Shown one piece after another: positions 1 to 8,748 of a stretch of DNA of 44,153 nt. The DNA is from Pokkaliibacter plantistimulans. GTDB taxonomy: Bacteria > Pseudomonadota > Gammaproteobacteria > Pseudomonadales > Balneatricaceae. Below the pieces are notes generated by a model. That model made no database searches. It was not told where the DNA came from and saw only the letters and a list, made by a program, of their open reading frames with translations. A program made the position numbers and the translations under genes. The stretch is from assembly GCF_003194385.1 (NCBI RefSeq), contig NZ_LAPT01000052.1, positions 1 to 44,153 on the forward strand. Direction: 5' to 3'. Numbering within the stretch: position 1 is the stretch's first letter; each line of letters opens with the position of its first letter.

Positions 1-1146
1 GTTCAGGCCGTTCAGGCCGTTACGACATCATGTTTTACGTCCCCATGACAGTAATGCTGAGAAGACCCGCAGACCCTCTGGCCGTTCTGGCCGTTCTGGC
101 CGTTCTGGCCGTTCAGGCCGTTACGACATCTAACCTTAGCCTTTTGATATAGTCGGCAGAATCCCGCAGACCCTCTGGCCGTTCAGGCCGTTACGACTTG
201 TAGATTTTCAGGAATGGATCAGCACAAAGGTATTCTAACCCGCAGACCCTCTGGCCATTCAGGCCGTTACGACTTATATCAGCCTCATGAAGTTTCCGTT
301 TCCGAAGTTCTCCCGCAGACCCTCTGGCCGTTCAGGCCGTTACGACAAACCGCCTTGTTCAGCAGACTGCGTACTTCCTGCTGCCCGCAGACCCTCTGGC
401 CGTTCAGGCCGTTACGACTTGTTATCAGCATCGCCGGAATTCAGGATGTAACGCCCGCAGACCCTCTGGCCGCTCAGGCCGTTACGACAAGCTGAAGGAG
501 AAGGATGGTCGGGGATCGCGGCTAAACCCGCAGACCCTCTGGCCGCTCAGGCCGTTACGACCTTTCTTTATAGGACGATCACCGGTTGCTGCGGCCATAT
601 CCCGCAGACCCTCTGGCCGCTCAGGCCGTTACGACAGATCAACGCTGTCTCATAGTCGATAGCGTCCTTCGGTCCCGCAGACCCTCTGGCCGTTCAGGCC
701 GTTACGACATGAAGCTGGGGGCAATTGCCATGGCGTAGTGAGAAAAAGCCCGCAGACCCTCTGGCCGTTCAGGCCGTTACGACTGAAAGGCTATCCCGGC
801 CGCCCATGAGTTGTTGCATATCCCGCAGACCCTCTGGCCATTCAGGCCGTTACGACTCCAAACCACTCTTGAAGCGGAGCCCATACGGAACCCCGCAGAC
901 CCTTTGGCCGTTCAGGCCGTTACGACGTTATCCACCGTATGCGCCGCTTAGGCTCAACCAGCTTGCCCGCAGACCCTCTGGCCGTTCAGGCCGTTACGAC
1001 CCTTTCACACCTCCGCCTGACTCGAACTGCCAAAACCCGCAGACCCTCTGGCCGTTCAGGCCGTTGCGACTTGTTCACGTGGTTTTCAATTCCAGCCATG
1101 GAACGGAAAGGCCCGCAGACCCTCTGGCCGTTCAGGCCGTCTTTCC
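1..1146 (+). CRISPR. CRISPR array, trailer end (16 repeats, 15 spacers)
   Basis: A 35-base repeat begins CCCGCAGACCCTCTGG and ends GGCCGTTACGAC. Copies start at 163, 239, 312, 384, 454, 527, 601, 674, 749, 822, 892, 966, 1036 and 1112, with an expanded copy at 66-127 and a cut, expanded copy at 1-26. The 15 spacers are 35-41 bases long and show no obvious similarity to each other, which is the CRISPR signature. The last repeat (1112-1146) loses its final six bases, as expected of a trailer-end repeat. The leader is therefore probably to the left, and transcription runs left to right. A short GGCC/GGCC hairpin can form inside the repeat. The repeat does not end in the common GAAAC/GAAAG, and I cannot assign a subtype. 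No cas gene is present in the window. All short ORFs here are read-throughs of the repeat. Confidence 0.85.
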
Positions 1147-1239
1147 CCTTCCAGACCACGGTAAACGGTGCGGTTCGTGCCTCACCGTCACCGCAGTGAA
1201 CCTCACCATCTGCAATATCCAATTCGCTGGTTGGCGGTA

Positions 1240-1285
1240 GCTCCCCCTCTCCCCCAGCCCCTCTCCCGCAAGGGGCGAGGGGAGC
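1240..1285. repeat. REP-like GC-rich inverted repeat
   Basis: An interrupted palindrome of C-rich then G-rich sequence (GCTCCCC ... GGGGAGC ends, CCCGCAAGGGG centre) lies between the CRISPR trailer and the end of fecE. It resembles the widespread intergenic REP-type elements of gammaproteobacteria. It could also act as a transcription-ending hairpin for the fec operon, although no T-run follows. The rest of 1147-1411 holds no supported gene. Confidence 0.6.
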
Positions 1286-1411
1286 CTGTATCGTGTTTTG
1301 CTCATGTTCTGGTGACTAGCAATGACTAGCAGCCGGAGCGGCGCTGTGCTCTAGCATGTCGCCCGCTTTGCCGAGTGATTCAGGAAGAAGAGGAAACAGA
1401 TAGCGCCTGAA

Positions 1412-2221
1412 CTACCGCACAACACACATCGGTGATCCGGCAATCGGGTCGCGGTGGATTTCAGCATCAAGATCAAACACATCGGCCAGCAGTTGACGGG
1501 TAAGAATCTGCTCTGGTGTGCCTTCGGCGACGACCAGCCCTTCTTTCATCACGATCAGATGGTCGCAGTAGCGCGCCGCCTGATTGATGTCGTGCAGCAC
1601 AGTCACCACGGTTTTACCCTGTTGATTTAACCGTCGCAGCAGTTGCATCAGCTCGACCTGATGGCTGAGGTCCATATAGGTGGTGGGCTCGTCGAGCAGC
1701 AGGTAGTCGGTATCCTGCGCCAGCACCATGGCCAGCCATACCCGCTGACGCTGACCGCCCGACAGCTCACTGACCTTACGCTCGGCCAGTTCAGCCACGC
1801 CGGTCGCCGCCATGGCCGTGGCGATATGCTGCTGATCACTGCCGGATAGCCGCCCCCAGAAACCGCTATAGGGGCTGCGGCCATAGGCCACCAGCTCACG
1901 CACGGTGACGCCTTCGGGGATCGGTTGCGTCTGCGGTAGCAATGCCAGCTGCCGCGCCAGTTGCCGGGAAGCCATGCCATGTACTGACTGGCCCTGCCAC
2001 AACACCTGCCCGGCCAGCGGCGGCAGAATACGGGCCAGACATTTGAGCAGGGTCGATTTGCCGCAGCCGTTGGGGCCGAGCAAGGCGGTCATGCAGCCAT
2101 GGGGAATCTGTACATCAACACCTTTGACGATGGCGGCTGTGCCATAGCCCACCTGTAGCTGTCGCGTCAGCAGATGCGTGTCGGTGCTGGCAGGCGGTAA
2201 TACAAAGGAAGGAAGTGCCAT
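1412..2221 (-). CDS. fecE: Ferric citrate ABC transporter ATP-binding protein FecE
   Basis: This is the cytoplasmic ATPase that powers import of ferric citrate-type chelates through FecCD. Its 269 residues are close to the usual length of about 255. The Walker A motif GPNGCGKST is at residues 49-57, the ABC signature LSGGQ at 153-157, Walker B LLLDEP at about 174-179, and the switch His in VLHD at about 210. The C-terminal AEIHRDPIAGSPMC closely follows remembered E. coli FecE, which favours Fec over Fhu or heme ATPases. It is the last gene of the minus-strand fecBCDE operon and starts 3 bases after fecD. The assignment of substrate class is by similarity. A different ferric chelate remains possible because no fecA receptor is seen. 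Confidence 0.88.
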   Translation of the reverse strand: MALPSFVLPPASTDTHLLTRQLQVGYGTAAIVKGVDVQIPHGCMTALLGPNGCGKSTLLKCLARILPPLAGQVLWQGQSVHGMASRQLARQLALLPQTQPIPEGVTVRELVAYGRSPYSGFWGRLSGSDQQHIATAMAATGVAELAERKVSELSGGQRQRVWLAMVLAQDTDYLLLDEPTTYMDLSHQVELMQLLRRLNQQGKTVVTVLHDINQAARYCDHLIVMKEGLVVAEGTPEQILTRQLLADVFDLDAEIHRDPIAGSPMCVVR

Positions 2222-2224
2222 GGG

Positions 2225-3229
2225 TTATCTCAGTTTCAGCAGCAGCCAGAGGAAATAAGGCGCGCCGATCAGCGCCGTCATAATACCGGCCGGTAGTTCG
2301 ATGGGCGGGTGGATGATGCGTGCCACCAGATCAGCGATCAGCAATAGCACTGCTCCGACCAGCATGGCCACCGGCAACAGCCGCTGATGGCGCCCCCCGA
2401 CCAGTTGCCGCGCCAGATGCGGCGACACCAGACCGAGAAAGCTGATCGGCCCACAGAGAGATACTGCCGCCGAGGTCAGCCCTACCGCCAGCGCCAGCGC
2501 CAGCAAACGCACGCGCGGCGCCCGGACACCAAGGCAGGTGGCGCTGTCATCGCCCAGCCCCATCAGGTTCAGGCGATGGCTCAGCCACAGTGCCGCCGGT
2601 AGCAGTATCAGCCAGGGCAACAGGGTGTAGAGCTGCTGCCAGCCACGGCCCCACAGGCTGCCGGTCAGCCACAGCAGGGCGTTGTTGATGTCCAGTGGCC
2701 TTGTCAGTAGCAGAAAGTCGATGGTGCTGCTGTATAACGCCGCCAGCGCCACGCCGGTCAGTGCCATTCTGATTGGCGGCGCTTTACTGCCACACACCAG
2801 CCATAACAGCACAGCCGCCGAGAAACCGCCTGCCAGTGCCGCCCAGGGCAGCAGCTGAATGGACGCATGCGGCCACAGCGTCATCAGGCTGACGGCAGCC
2901 AGCCCGGCGCCCTGACTGACGCCGAGAATATCCGGGGAGGCCAGAGGATTGCGGATCACGCCCTGCACCAATACTCCCGCCGTGGCCAGCATGGCGCCCA
3001 CGCCGATGGCCAGTGCAATACGTGGCAGGCGGTATTCATGCACGGTGAAATACTGTTCGCCCTCCGCCGACAGCCCTTGCCAGACTTGCGTAAGAGTCAG
3101 ATCGACCGCCCCCAGACAGAGGTTGGCGATGATCGCTATCAGCAGCAGCCCAGCCAACAGCCAGACGCGCTGTTGCAGAGGTGACAATGTGAGCTGGCGG
3201 TGACGGGATGGGCATGTCAGATCACTCAT
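2225..3229 (-). CDS. fecD: Ferric citrate ABC transporter permease FecD
   Basis: This is an inner-membrane permease of the BtuC/FecCD family, 334 residues, with about ten hydrophobic segments, the first around residues 25-45. The family signature region GVIRNPLASPDILGVSQGAGLAA is present, as is the conserved cytoplasmic loop GPISFLGLVSPHLAR that contacts the ATPase. The C-terminal ELPAGIMTALIGAPYFLWLL is the standard family ending. Its ATG overlaps the fecC stop by 4 bases, which indicates translational coupling, and fecE follows 3 bases downstream. It probably pairs with FecC to form the heterodimeric channel. The FecD rather than FecC identity rests on gene order and general similarity. Confidence 0.86.
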   Translation of the reverse strand: MSDLTCPSRHRQLTLSPLQQRVWLLAGLLLIAIIANLCLGAVDLTLTQVWQGLSAEGEQYFTVHEYRLPRIALAIGVGAMLATAGVLVQGVIRNPLASPDILGVSQGAGLAAVSLMTLWPHASIQLLPWAALAGGFSAAVLLWLVCGSKAPPIRMALTGVALAALYSSTIDFLLLTRPLDINNALLWLTGSLWGRGWQQLYTLLPWLILLPAALWLSHRLNLMGLGDDSATCLGVRAPRVRLLALALAVGLTSAAVSLCGPISFLGLVSPHLARQLVGGRHQRLLPVAMLVGAVLLLIADLVARIIHPPIELPAGIMTALIGAPYFLWLLLKLR

Positions 3230-4260
3230 GTGCGTGACCTCACCATATAGATAAACCAGGGTGCACCGATCAGCGCCAGCACCGCGCCAGCCGGGGTTTC
3301 GGACGGAAATGCCACGGCCCGGCCAAGAATATCGGCAGCCATCACCAGTGCCGCGCCCAGCAAACAGCAGGCAGGTAACAACTTGCGATGGTCAATGCCG
3401 AACAGTGCCCGTGCCATATGCGGCACCAGCAGACCGACAAAGGCGATAGAGCCTGCCGCCACTACGCTGGCACTGACCAGCACCAGCACCACAATGCCCA
3501 CCGCCAGCCGGACCCAGCCCAGGCGCATACCGAGATTGCGCGCCTGTTCATCACCGACCGCGAGAATATTGAGGCTGGGCGCCAGCGCCAGTGCCGCCAG
3601 CAAACCCGCTGTGGCCACTGGCCAGAGGTTATACCAGACCGTCCAGCGGGCATTGGCGACACTACCGGCCAGCCAGGTCAGCACCCCGGCAGCCTGATCT
3701 TCCGCCAGAATGATGGAGGCTTTGGTCAGCGCGCCACACAAGGCGGCCACTGCCACCCCCGCCAGCACCAGCCGGCCTTTATCCGCACCGGGGCGCCACG
3801 CCGCACCGAGCAGCATCACCAGCGTCCAGGCGACGCCGCCACCGAGGATGGCCGCCGAAGACTGGCCCATCACGCCCATCCATCCGGCATAGGTCGACAC
3901 CAGCGCCACGCCCAGTGCTGCGCCGGCATTCACACCAAACACCCCCGGTGAGGCCAGCGGATTGCGGGTCAGCCCCTGCATCAGCGCACCGGCGGTCGCC
4001 AGACAGGCGCCCACCAGCCCTGCCACCAGCACACGGGGCAGGCGCAACTGGCGCACAACCACGTCACTGACCTGCGCAGTGGGGTGGCTGAATAACGCCT
4101 GCATCGCCTGAGTGCCGCTGAGCGGAATGGCTGACCAGGCGAACAGCCCGACCCAGGCCAGTATCAGCAGTAGTGACAGCAAACCCAGCATGCGCCAGCC
4201 ATAAGCATGCCCGGCAGCACGCCGAGGTGACGTGGCGGTGTCGATGGTAGTCAGTGACAT
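3226..4260 (-). CDS. fecC: Ferric citrate ABC transporter permease FecC
   Basis: This is the second BtuC-family permease subunit, 344 residues. The N-terminal LFAWSAIPLSG is very like E. coli FecC (LFCYSAIPVSG). The family motif GLTRNPLASPGVFGVNAGAALG and the ATPase-contact loop GSIAFVGLLVPHMAR are both present. About ten membrane segments can be drawn. It starts 14 bases after the fecB stop and overlaps fecD by 4 bases, so the four genes should be co-transcribed. The start codon is the ATG that fits the family N-terminus. A longer, polar N-terminal stretch (about 25 residues) precedes the first membrane helix, slightly more than in E. coli. Confidence 0.88.
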   Translation of the reverse strand: MSLTTIDTATSPRRAAGHAYGWRMLGLLSLLLILAWVGLFAWSAIPLSGTQAMQALFSHPTAQVSDVVVRQLRLPRVLVAGLVGACLATAGALMQGLTRNPLASPGVFGVNAGAALGVALVSTYAGWMGVMGQSSAAILGGGVAWTLVMLLGAAWRPGADKGRLVLAGVAVAALCGALTKASIILAEDQAAGVLTWLAGSVANARWTVWYNLWPVATAGLLAALALAPSLNILAVGDEQARNLGMRLGWVRLAVGIVVLVLVSASVVAAGSIAFVGLLVPHMARALFGIDHRKLLPACCLLGAALVMAADILGRAVAFPSETPAGAVLALIGAPWFIYMVRSRT

Positions 4261-4274
4261 GGCAATCGCAGCCC

Positions 4275-5246
4275 TTATGGCTGTGTGAAAATACGCACCA
4301 GATCGGCGCCCATATGTTCCGCCGCCAGAATGCCAAGGCTGCGCACCCAGGCATTACCGTCAACGGTATAGACATGGTTGTTCTGCACGGCAGTCAGCGC
4401 CTGCCACAGCGGTTCGGTTTGCCACTGCTGCACGATGCTGTTGCCCGCATAGGTGCCCACTACGAGATAGTCGGGGTTGATCGCCAGCATCTGCTCAAGG
4501 CTGATCTGGCGGGACTCCTGCTGGTCCGTGGCACTGACGCTCGGCACCTTCAGCCCCAGCGACTGAATCACGCCGCCCGCGTAGGAATCCGGGGTATGCA
4601 GGTAGAGGGTGTTCTCCCGTGCCACGGCAAACTGCACGACTTTGCCCTGAGGCAGCTGCCGGGCGTAAGACGCCATCAGTGCCTGATGATGCTGCAGCCG
4701 CGCCTGCATTTCCGCCTTTTTACCCACCACTTCACCGATGATGGCCGCTGACTTCAGATTGTCGGCATAGGTCTCACGGCGTGACTGCAACATCAGGGTG
4801 GGGGCAATTTTCCTGAGCTCGTTATACACCCCGGCATGGCGGCTGGTATCAGCAATAATCAGGTCAGGCTTGAGTGCGGCGATCATTTCCAGACTGGGCT
4901 GGGAGCGGGTGCCGACCGATTGCCACGGGCCGGTCGCTTCCCGTACTTCCGGCAGCAGGCGCTCAGGCTGGTTATCATCCGCTACGCCGACCGGTGAAAC
5001 CCTGACCGCCGCCAGCGCATCAACGAAGGAGTTCTCCAGCGCCACCACGCGCTGGGGCACATGGTCGATAGTGAAGCTGCCCCGCGCGTCGGTCACTGTC
5101 AGTGCCTGCGCAGGCAAGCTGCCGAGCAGTGTCAGAGCCATCAACGCCAGCGCGGCTGCCAATCGCCGCTGCAGACCGGTGAAACAGGATGTATTCAGGG
5201 AAAGCGCTGTCGGGCGTGGAGAAGAAACAAACCGGGAGAAAATCAT
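4275..5246 (-). CDS. fecB: Ferric citrate-binding periplasmic protein FecB
   Basis: This is the periplasmic solute-binding protein that delivers the iron chelate to FecCD. It has 323 residues, with a signal peptide ending near AQA at residues 46-48. The N-region is unusually long (about 28 residues before the hydrophobic core), so a later non-ATG start is possible. The mature part matches remembered E. coli FecB closely in blocks such as VGVADDN, GPWQSVGTRSQPSLE, ALKPDLIIADTSRHAGVY, ETYADNLKSAAIIGE and VGKKAEMQARL. It is the first gene of the operon. The adjacent Fur-box-like sequence implies iron repression. FecA, FecI and FecR are absent from the window, so the outer-membrane receptor and any citrate-specific signalling must be elsewhere or missing. 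Confidence 0.88.
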   Translation of the reverse strand: MIFSRFVSSPRPTALSLNTSCFTGLQRRLAAALALMALTLLGSLPAQALTVTDARGSFTIDHVPQRVVALENSFVDALAAVRVSPVGVADDNQPERLLPEVREATGPWQSVGTRSQPSLEMIAALKPDLIIADTSRHAGVYNELRKIAPTLMLQSRRETYADNLKSAAIIGEVVGKKAEMQARLQHHQALMASYARQLPQGKVVQFAVARENTLYLHTPDSYAGGVIQSLGLKVPSVSATDQQESRQISLEQMLAINPDYLVVGTYAGNSIVQQWQTEPLWQALTAVQNNHVYTVDGNAWVRSLGILAAEHMGADLVRIFTQP

Positions 5247-5405
5247 CCTGAACGGGCACCTGCGATAGGGAGTGAGTAAGTCGAGCCGGTCAACACCATC
5301 GTTTTCACGATCCAGAGGCGGATGACGATGACATCTGAGTACATGTCCGGAGCATCAGCGCAAGGCGGCCATTCTAACCCCGGCTGCGCCAATGCAACAG
5401 ATTAT

Positions 5406-5424
5406 GAGAATCGCTATTATTAGC
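5406..5424 (-). promoter_or_regulatory. Candidate Fur box upstream of fecB
   Basis: GAGAATCGCTATTATTAGC agrees with the 19-base Fur consensus at 12 positions by eye. It sits about 160 bases upstream of fecB, in the 304-base gap between the divergent fecB and DUF2868 genes (5247-5550). The surrounding AT-rich stretch (about 5400-5435) is the only such stretch in this GC-rich gap and is the likely core-promoter site. Nothing else in the gap is recognised. Fur control of a ferric uptake operon is the expected arrangement. Confidence 0.55.
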
Positions 5425-5550
5425 AAAATTATCCTGACACCCAGCTGACACCCCGACCGTCTGCCCCTCAGCAGTTGCTGACATCGCTTCCCCTTCGCAG
5501 ATGGATCAAGTACCTTAAGGCCGTGTTTTCAAAGGCCTGTAACCGGTTTC

Positions 5551-6993
5551 ATGTCCTCATCACCTCACACCGACTCCTTCGCTCTGCTGGTGGATTTTGA
5601 CTGGCAGAATCAGCGCGATCAGCAGCTCAACCCCGACCTGTTGCACCAGCGTGACCGCCGCATCGGCCTGTCGCTATCGGCGTCATTACCGCCTCGCGAG
5701 CAGGCCCGGGCCTGGCTGGCGCGGCTGCATCCCAACAGTCAGGAATTGCCCGGTCAGCAGATCACCCAGCGCTTTGGCTGGGTCACGGCCGCCATTGCCC
5801 TGCTGGGGGTGATGACCGGTATCAGCACCTTTGCCGGTCTGCTGGCCTATGACGGCAGCCAGCGCATCAACGTGCTGCTGATTCTGCTGCTGGTGCTGAT
5901 GCAACTCGTATTTACCCTGCTGTCCTGCACGGTGGCTGCGCGCGGCGTGCCCAGCGCACCCTGGTTCAGCAGCGGCCGACTGGCGGGACTGCTCAGCCTG
6001 CTGTTGCCCGGCGACAAAAGCAGCCTGTCACTTTTCCATCATCAGCATGGTTTAAAACCGCTCTACCCCTGGCTGGTACTGCGTTTTTCCCAGTTTTTTG
6101 CCTGTGCCTTCAGTGCCAGCGCCCTGCTCTGCCTGCTGCTGAATGTCACCGTGCAGGATCTGGCCTTTGGCTGGAGCACCACCCTGCAGATCAGTGCCAC
6201 CACTCTGCATGGGCTGGTCAGCACTCTGGCGCTGCCCTGGCAGGCGTTCTTCCCGTCCGCTGTACCGGATCTGGCGCTGATCGAGCAAAGCCGTTATTTC
6301 CGGCTGGCTGGCAGTGCGCAAAGCGGCCTCGATAACCCGGCGTTGCTGGGCCAGTGGTGGCCGTTTATTGCCATGTGCTGGCTGAGCTATGCCCTGCTGC
6401 CACGCATCGTTCTGGCCATCTGGATTGAGCGGCGCTGGCGCCGTCGGCTGGCCGGTCAGCTGGAGCAGCACCCGGGCTTCCAGCCACTGTTCCGCCGCCT
6501 GCATCGTGCCTGGGTCGGTACAGCATCCGAGCAGCAGGAAAGCGATACCGAAGCCGTTGCTGCCGTGTCCCACGCAGCCATCACCATGCCCAAACTGAAA
6601 GCGGCCAAGGTCGTGCACTGGGCCGATACCGCCTATGGCCACCCGGACCTGCGCCAGATTGTCCCGACGCTGGATGCCGACGACAGTTACTGTGCCGGGG
6701 GTGGCCACGGCCTTGATCAGGATGAAGCGGTGATCGAAGCCTTCAGCCATCTGCCGGATGATCTGCCGGTAGTGATACTGGTCAAGGCCTGGGAGCCACC
6801 GCTGGCAGAGCTGCAGGATTTCCTGCTTGATCTGCGTAACCTCAATCGCCACAACAGCTTCTATCTGCTGCCGATCAATCCGGGGCAAAAGCTGGAGCCA
6901 GCGGAAAGCAAATACCTGCCACAGTGGCAGCACTTCATCACCCGCATGGACGATGCTCACCTGCATCTGGTCAAAGCGGCGGATGCAGACTGA
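5551..6993 (+). CDS. DUF2868 membrane protein, partner of a GTPase
   Basis: This is a 480-residue protein of the DUF2868 family, whose function is not known to me. Four hydrophobic segments are visible at about residues 77-100, 107-130, 175-198 and 269-291. They are followed by a soluble C-terminal domain (about 350-480) containing DDLPVVILVKAWEPP. A polar N-terminal arm of about 70 residues precedes the first helix. The gene is immediately followed, 26 bases later, by a DUF3482 GTPase. These two families are commonly found side by side, so a membrane-anchored GTPase pair is the reasonable reading. The Shine-Dalgarno before this ATG is weak (an AAAGG lies about 20 bases upstream), so the start is less certain than the family call. 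Confidence 0.82.
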   Translation: MSSSPHTDSFALLVDFDWQNQRDQQLNPDLLHQRDRRIGLSLSASLPPREQARAWLARLHPNSQELPGQQITQRFGWVTAAIALLGVMTGISTFAGLLAYDGSQRINVLLILLLVLMQLVFTLLSCTVAARGVPSAPWFSSGRLAGLLSLLLPGDKSSLSLFHHQHGLKPLYPWLVLRFSQFFACAFSASALLCLLLNVTVQDLAFGWSTTLQISATTLHGLVSTLALPWQAFFPSAVPDLALIEQSRYFRLAGSAQSGLDNPALLGQWWPFIAMCWLSYALLPRIVLAIWIERRWRRRLAGQLEQHPGFQPLFRRLHRAWVGTASEQQESDTEAVAAVSHAAITMPKLKAAKVVHWADTAYGHPDLRQIVPTLDADDSYCAGGGHGLDQDEAVIEAFSHLPDDLPVVILVKAWEPPLAELQDFLLDLRNLNRHNSFYLLPINPGQKLEPAESKYLPQWQHFITRMDDAHLHLVKAADAD

Positions 6994-7019
6994 ACTCAAA
7001 ACCGGTTGGGGATGACTGA

Positions 7020-8411
7020 ATGACACCTACCTTTGCCGTCGTCGGCCACCCCAACAAGGGCAAGTCCAGCATCGTTGCTACTCTGGCGCAAAACGACTCC
7101 ATCCATATCGCCATGCAGCCGGGCACCACCCGCAACAGCCATCATTATCCGATGTCGGTCGATGGTCAGGTGCTCTACCATCTGGTCGACACGCCCGGCT
7201 TCCAGCGTGCCCGCAAAGCGCTGGCGTGGTTGCAGGCCCACAGCCGCTCTGCTGCGGATCGTCGCGATACGGTGCAGGGCTTCATCACCCAGCATCAGGG
7301 CCTCAGCCAGTTTCATGACGAGTGCGAGCTATTGCGCCCCATTCTGCAGGGCGCAGGCATCATCTATGTGGTGGATGGTTCGGTCCCTTACGGCCCGGAA
7401 TACGAAGCGGAAATGGAAATCCTGCGCTGGACCGGTCAGCCCTCCATGGCGCTGATCAACCCGATTGCCAGCGATGCTCACGTGCAGGAATGGCAGACTG
7501 CGCTGGGTCAGTTCTTCCGCACCGTGCGCGTATTCAATGCCCGCACGGCAGAATTCGACAAGCATCTGAGCCTGCTACGCTGCTTTGGTCAGCTGGAAGA
7601 AAGCTGGGAAGCACCCCTCAATGAGGCGATTGACTACCTGCTGCAGCAACACAGGCAGCGGCGGGAAACGACCTGTCAGCAGATCAGCCGCATGCTGGCC
7701 GACATGCTCAGCCATCAGCAAAGTATCAAACTGCCCGACGGGGTCGATACCGAACCCATGAAAGCGTTGCTGGAACAGCAGTGGCAGGCCTTTCAGCGTC
7801 AGCGCGAGCAGGAATGCCGCACTCACATTGAGAAGCTCTATCAGCACCATCACCTGCAGCGCCATGAAAGCGGGCTGGAATGGCAGCAGGAAGACCTGTT
7901 CAACACCGACCAGTGGTATCTGTGGGGGCTGAGCAAAACGGAACTGCTGGCCATTGCTACCGGTGCCGGTGCTGCTACCGGGGCGCTGGCCGATCTCGGC
8001 GTCGGCGGCGCCTCCTTCATGCTGGGTGCACTGGGCGGCGGCGTCGTTGGTGGCGTCAGTGCCTGGCTGTTTTCCGCTGAGCTGGCGCGTTTCAAGATCA
8101 AAGGCAAGTTACCTCTGGGCGGTCAGCAACTGACCTACGGCCCCTCCAGCCACCGCAATTTTCCTTTTGTTATTCTGGGCCGGGCGCTCTATCACTGGCA
8201 GGCCCTGATTCGCCGCAATCATGCCTGGCGCGAGCCTCTCAGCCTCGACATTGCCCCCGGTGACTGGCACGAACAGCTGTCTACCAGCCAGAAGCTGGAT
8301 CTGGAAAAGGCCTTCGGTTACTGCCGCAAGCAGAATATCGACAAGGCCATGCCGCTGCTGGAACAACACATCCTGCCGCTGCTGCAATCGCTGGACCTGC
8401 TGGAGCGCTAG
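7020..8411 (+). CDS. DUF3482 P-loop GTPase
   Basis: This is a 463-residue GTP-binding protein. The N-terminal G domain has the P-loop GHPNKGKS at residues 9-16, the G3 motif DTPG at 57-60, and a G2-like threonine region PGTTRNS at about 34-40. A clear NKxD G4 motif is not seen; LINPIASD (145-152) occupies the expected place, which is unusual. A long helical region follows, then a glycine- and alanine-rich hydrophobic stretch at about 311-351 that resembles the membrane-inserting Gly-zipper segments of other GTPase partners. The ATG has a GGGGA 8 bases upstream and lies 26 bases after the DUF2868 gene, so the two are an operon. The biological role is unknown to me. Confidence 0.83.
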   Translation: MTPTFAVVGHPNKGKSSIVATLAQNDSIHIAMQPGTTRNSHHYPMSVDGQVLYHLVDTPGFQRARKALAWLQAHSRSAADRRDTVQGFITQHQGLSQFHDECELLRPILQGAGIIYVVDGSVPYGPEYEAEMEILRWTGQPSMALINPIASDAHVQEWQTALGQFFRTVRVFNARTAEFDKHLSLLRCFGQLEESWEAPLNEAIDYLLQQHRQRRETTCQQISRMLADMLSHQQSIKLPDGVDTEPMKALLEQQWQAFQRQREQECRTHIEKLYQHHHLQRHESGLEWQQEDLFNTDQWYLWGLSKTELLAIATGAGAATGALADLGVGGASFMLGALGGGVVGGVSAWLFSAELARFKIKGKLPLGGQQLTYGPSSHRNFPFVILGRALYHWQALIRRNHAWREPLSLDIAPGDWHEQLSTSQKLDLEKAFGYCRKQNIDKAMPLLEQHILPLLQSLDLLER

Positions 8412-8748
8412 CAGCGCCGCTCCCACCACATCCGCATCGGGACAGACACCCCGCCCTTCGCACAACCCCGCTCCAATAAAGCCAATCCGCGACAGGATGA
8501 CGCCAGCTTGCTGAAAACTTGATAGTGATCGATGCAAGCGGCACCTGAATCCCTATGCTGAGACCTCAGTGGCTGACTTTGATCCCTTACCACCTTTTAT
8601 CTCTGCCCACTCAGTCAGCGACTACACTTAGTGACATTATCAGGACGGCAATCTAACCGACCGCCTGCCTGTCAGCTGAAAAGACATACCAATAACGATA
8701 AGACTGTGCCGCCTCCGCCGGGCGGGACATGCCCCGAAGGAGCTTACC
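8412..8748 (+). other. 337-base intergenic leader before the FIST chemoreceptor
   Basis: No supported gene is present. The left edge can form a small hairpin over the DUF3482 stop (GGAGCG at 8402-8407 with CGCTCC at 8418-8423) without a T-run. The right edge carries the strong Shine-Dalgarno AAGGAG (8737-8742), six bases before the ATG at 8749. No confident promoter, including sigma-28 or sigma-54 types, was found by eye. Confidence 0.4.

Noticed and set aside
1147-1239. Possible coding or leader sequence right of the CRISPR array
   Set aside because: The last repeat degenerates here, which marks the trailer end. No AT-rich leader or gene can be supported.
214-1240. Several ORFs of 78-171 codons in the CRISPR region
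   Set aside because: Their translations are the repeat read in different frames (RRPSGHSGRYD, PQTLWPFRPLR, PADPLAVQAV) alternating with spacer sequence, and there is no ribosome site.
6052-7026. 324-codon minus-strand ORF opposite DUF2868
   Set aside because: It overlaps the DUF2868 coding frame completely and has Gln/His/Arg-rich shadow composition.
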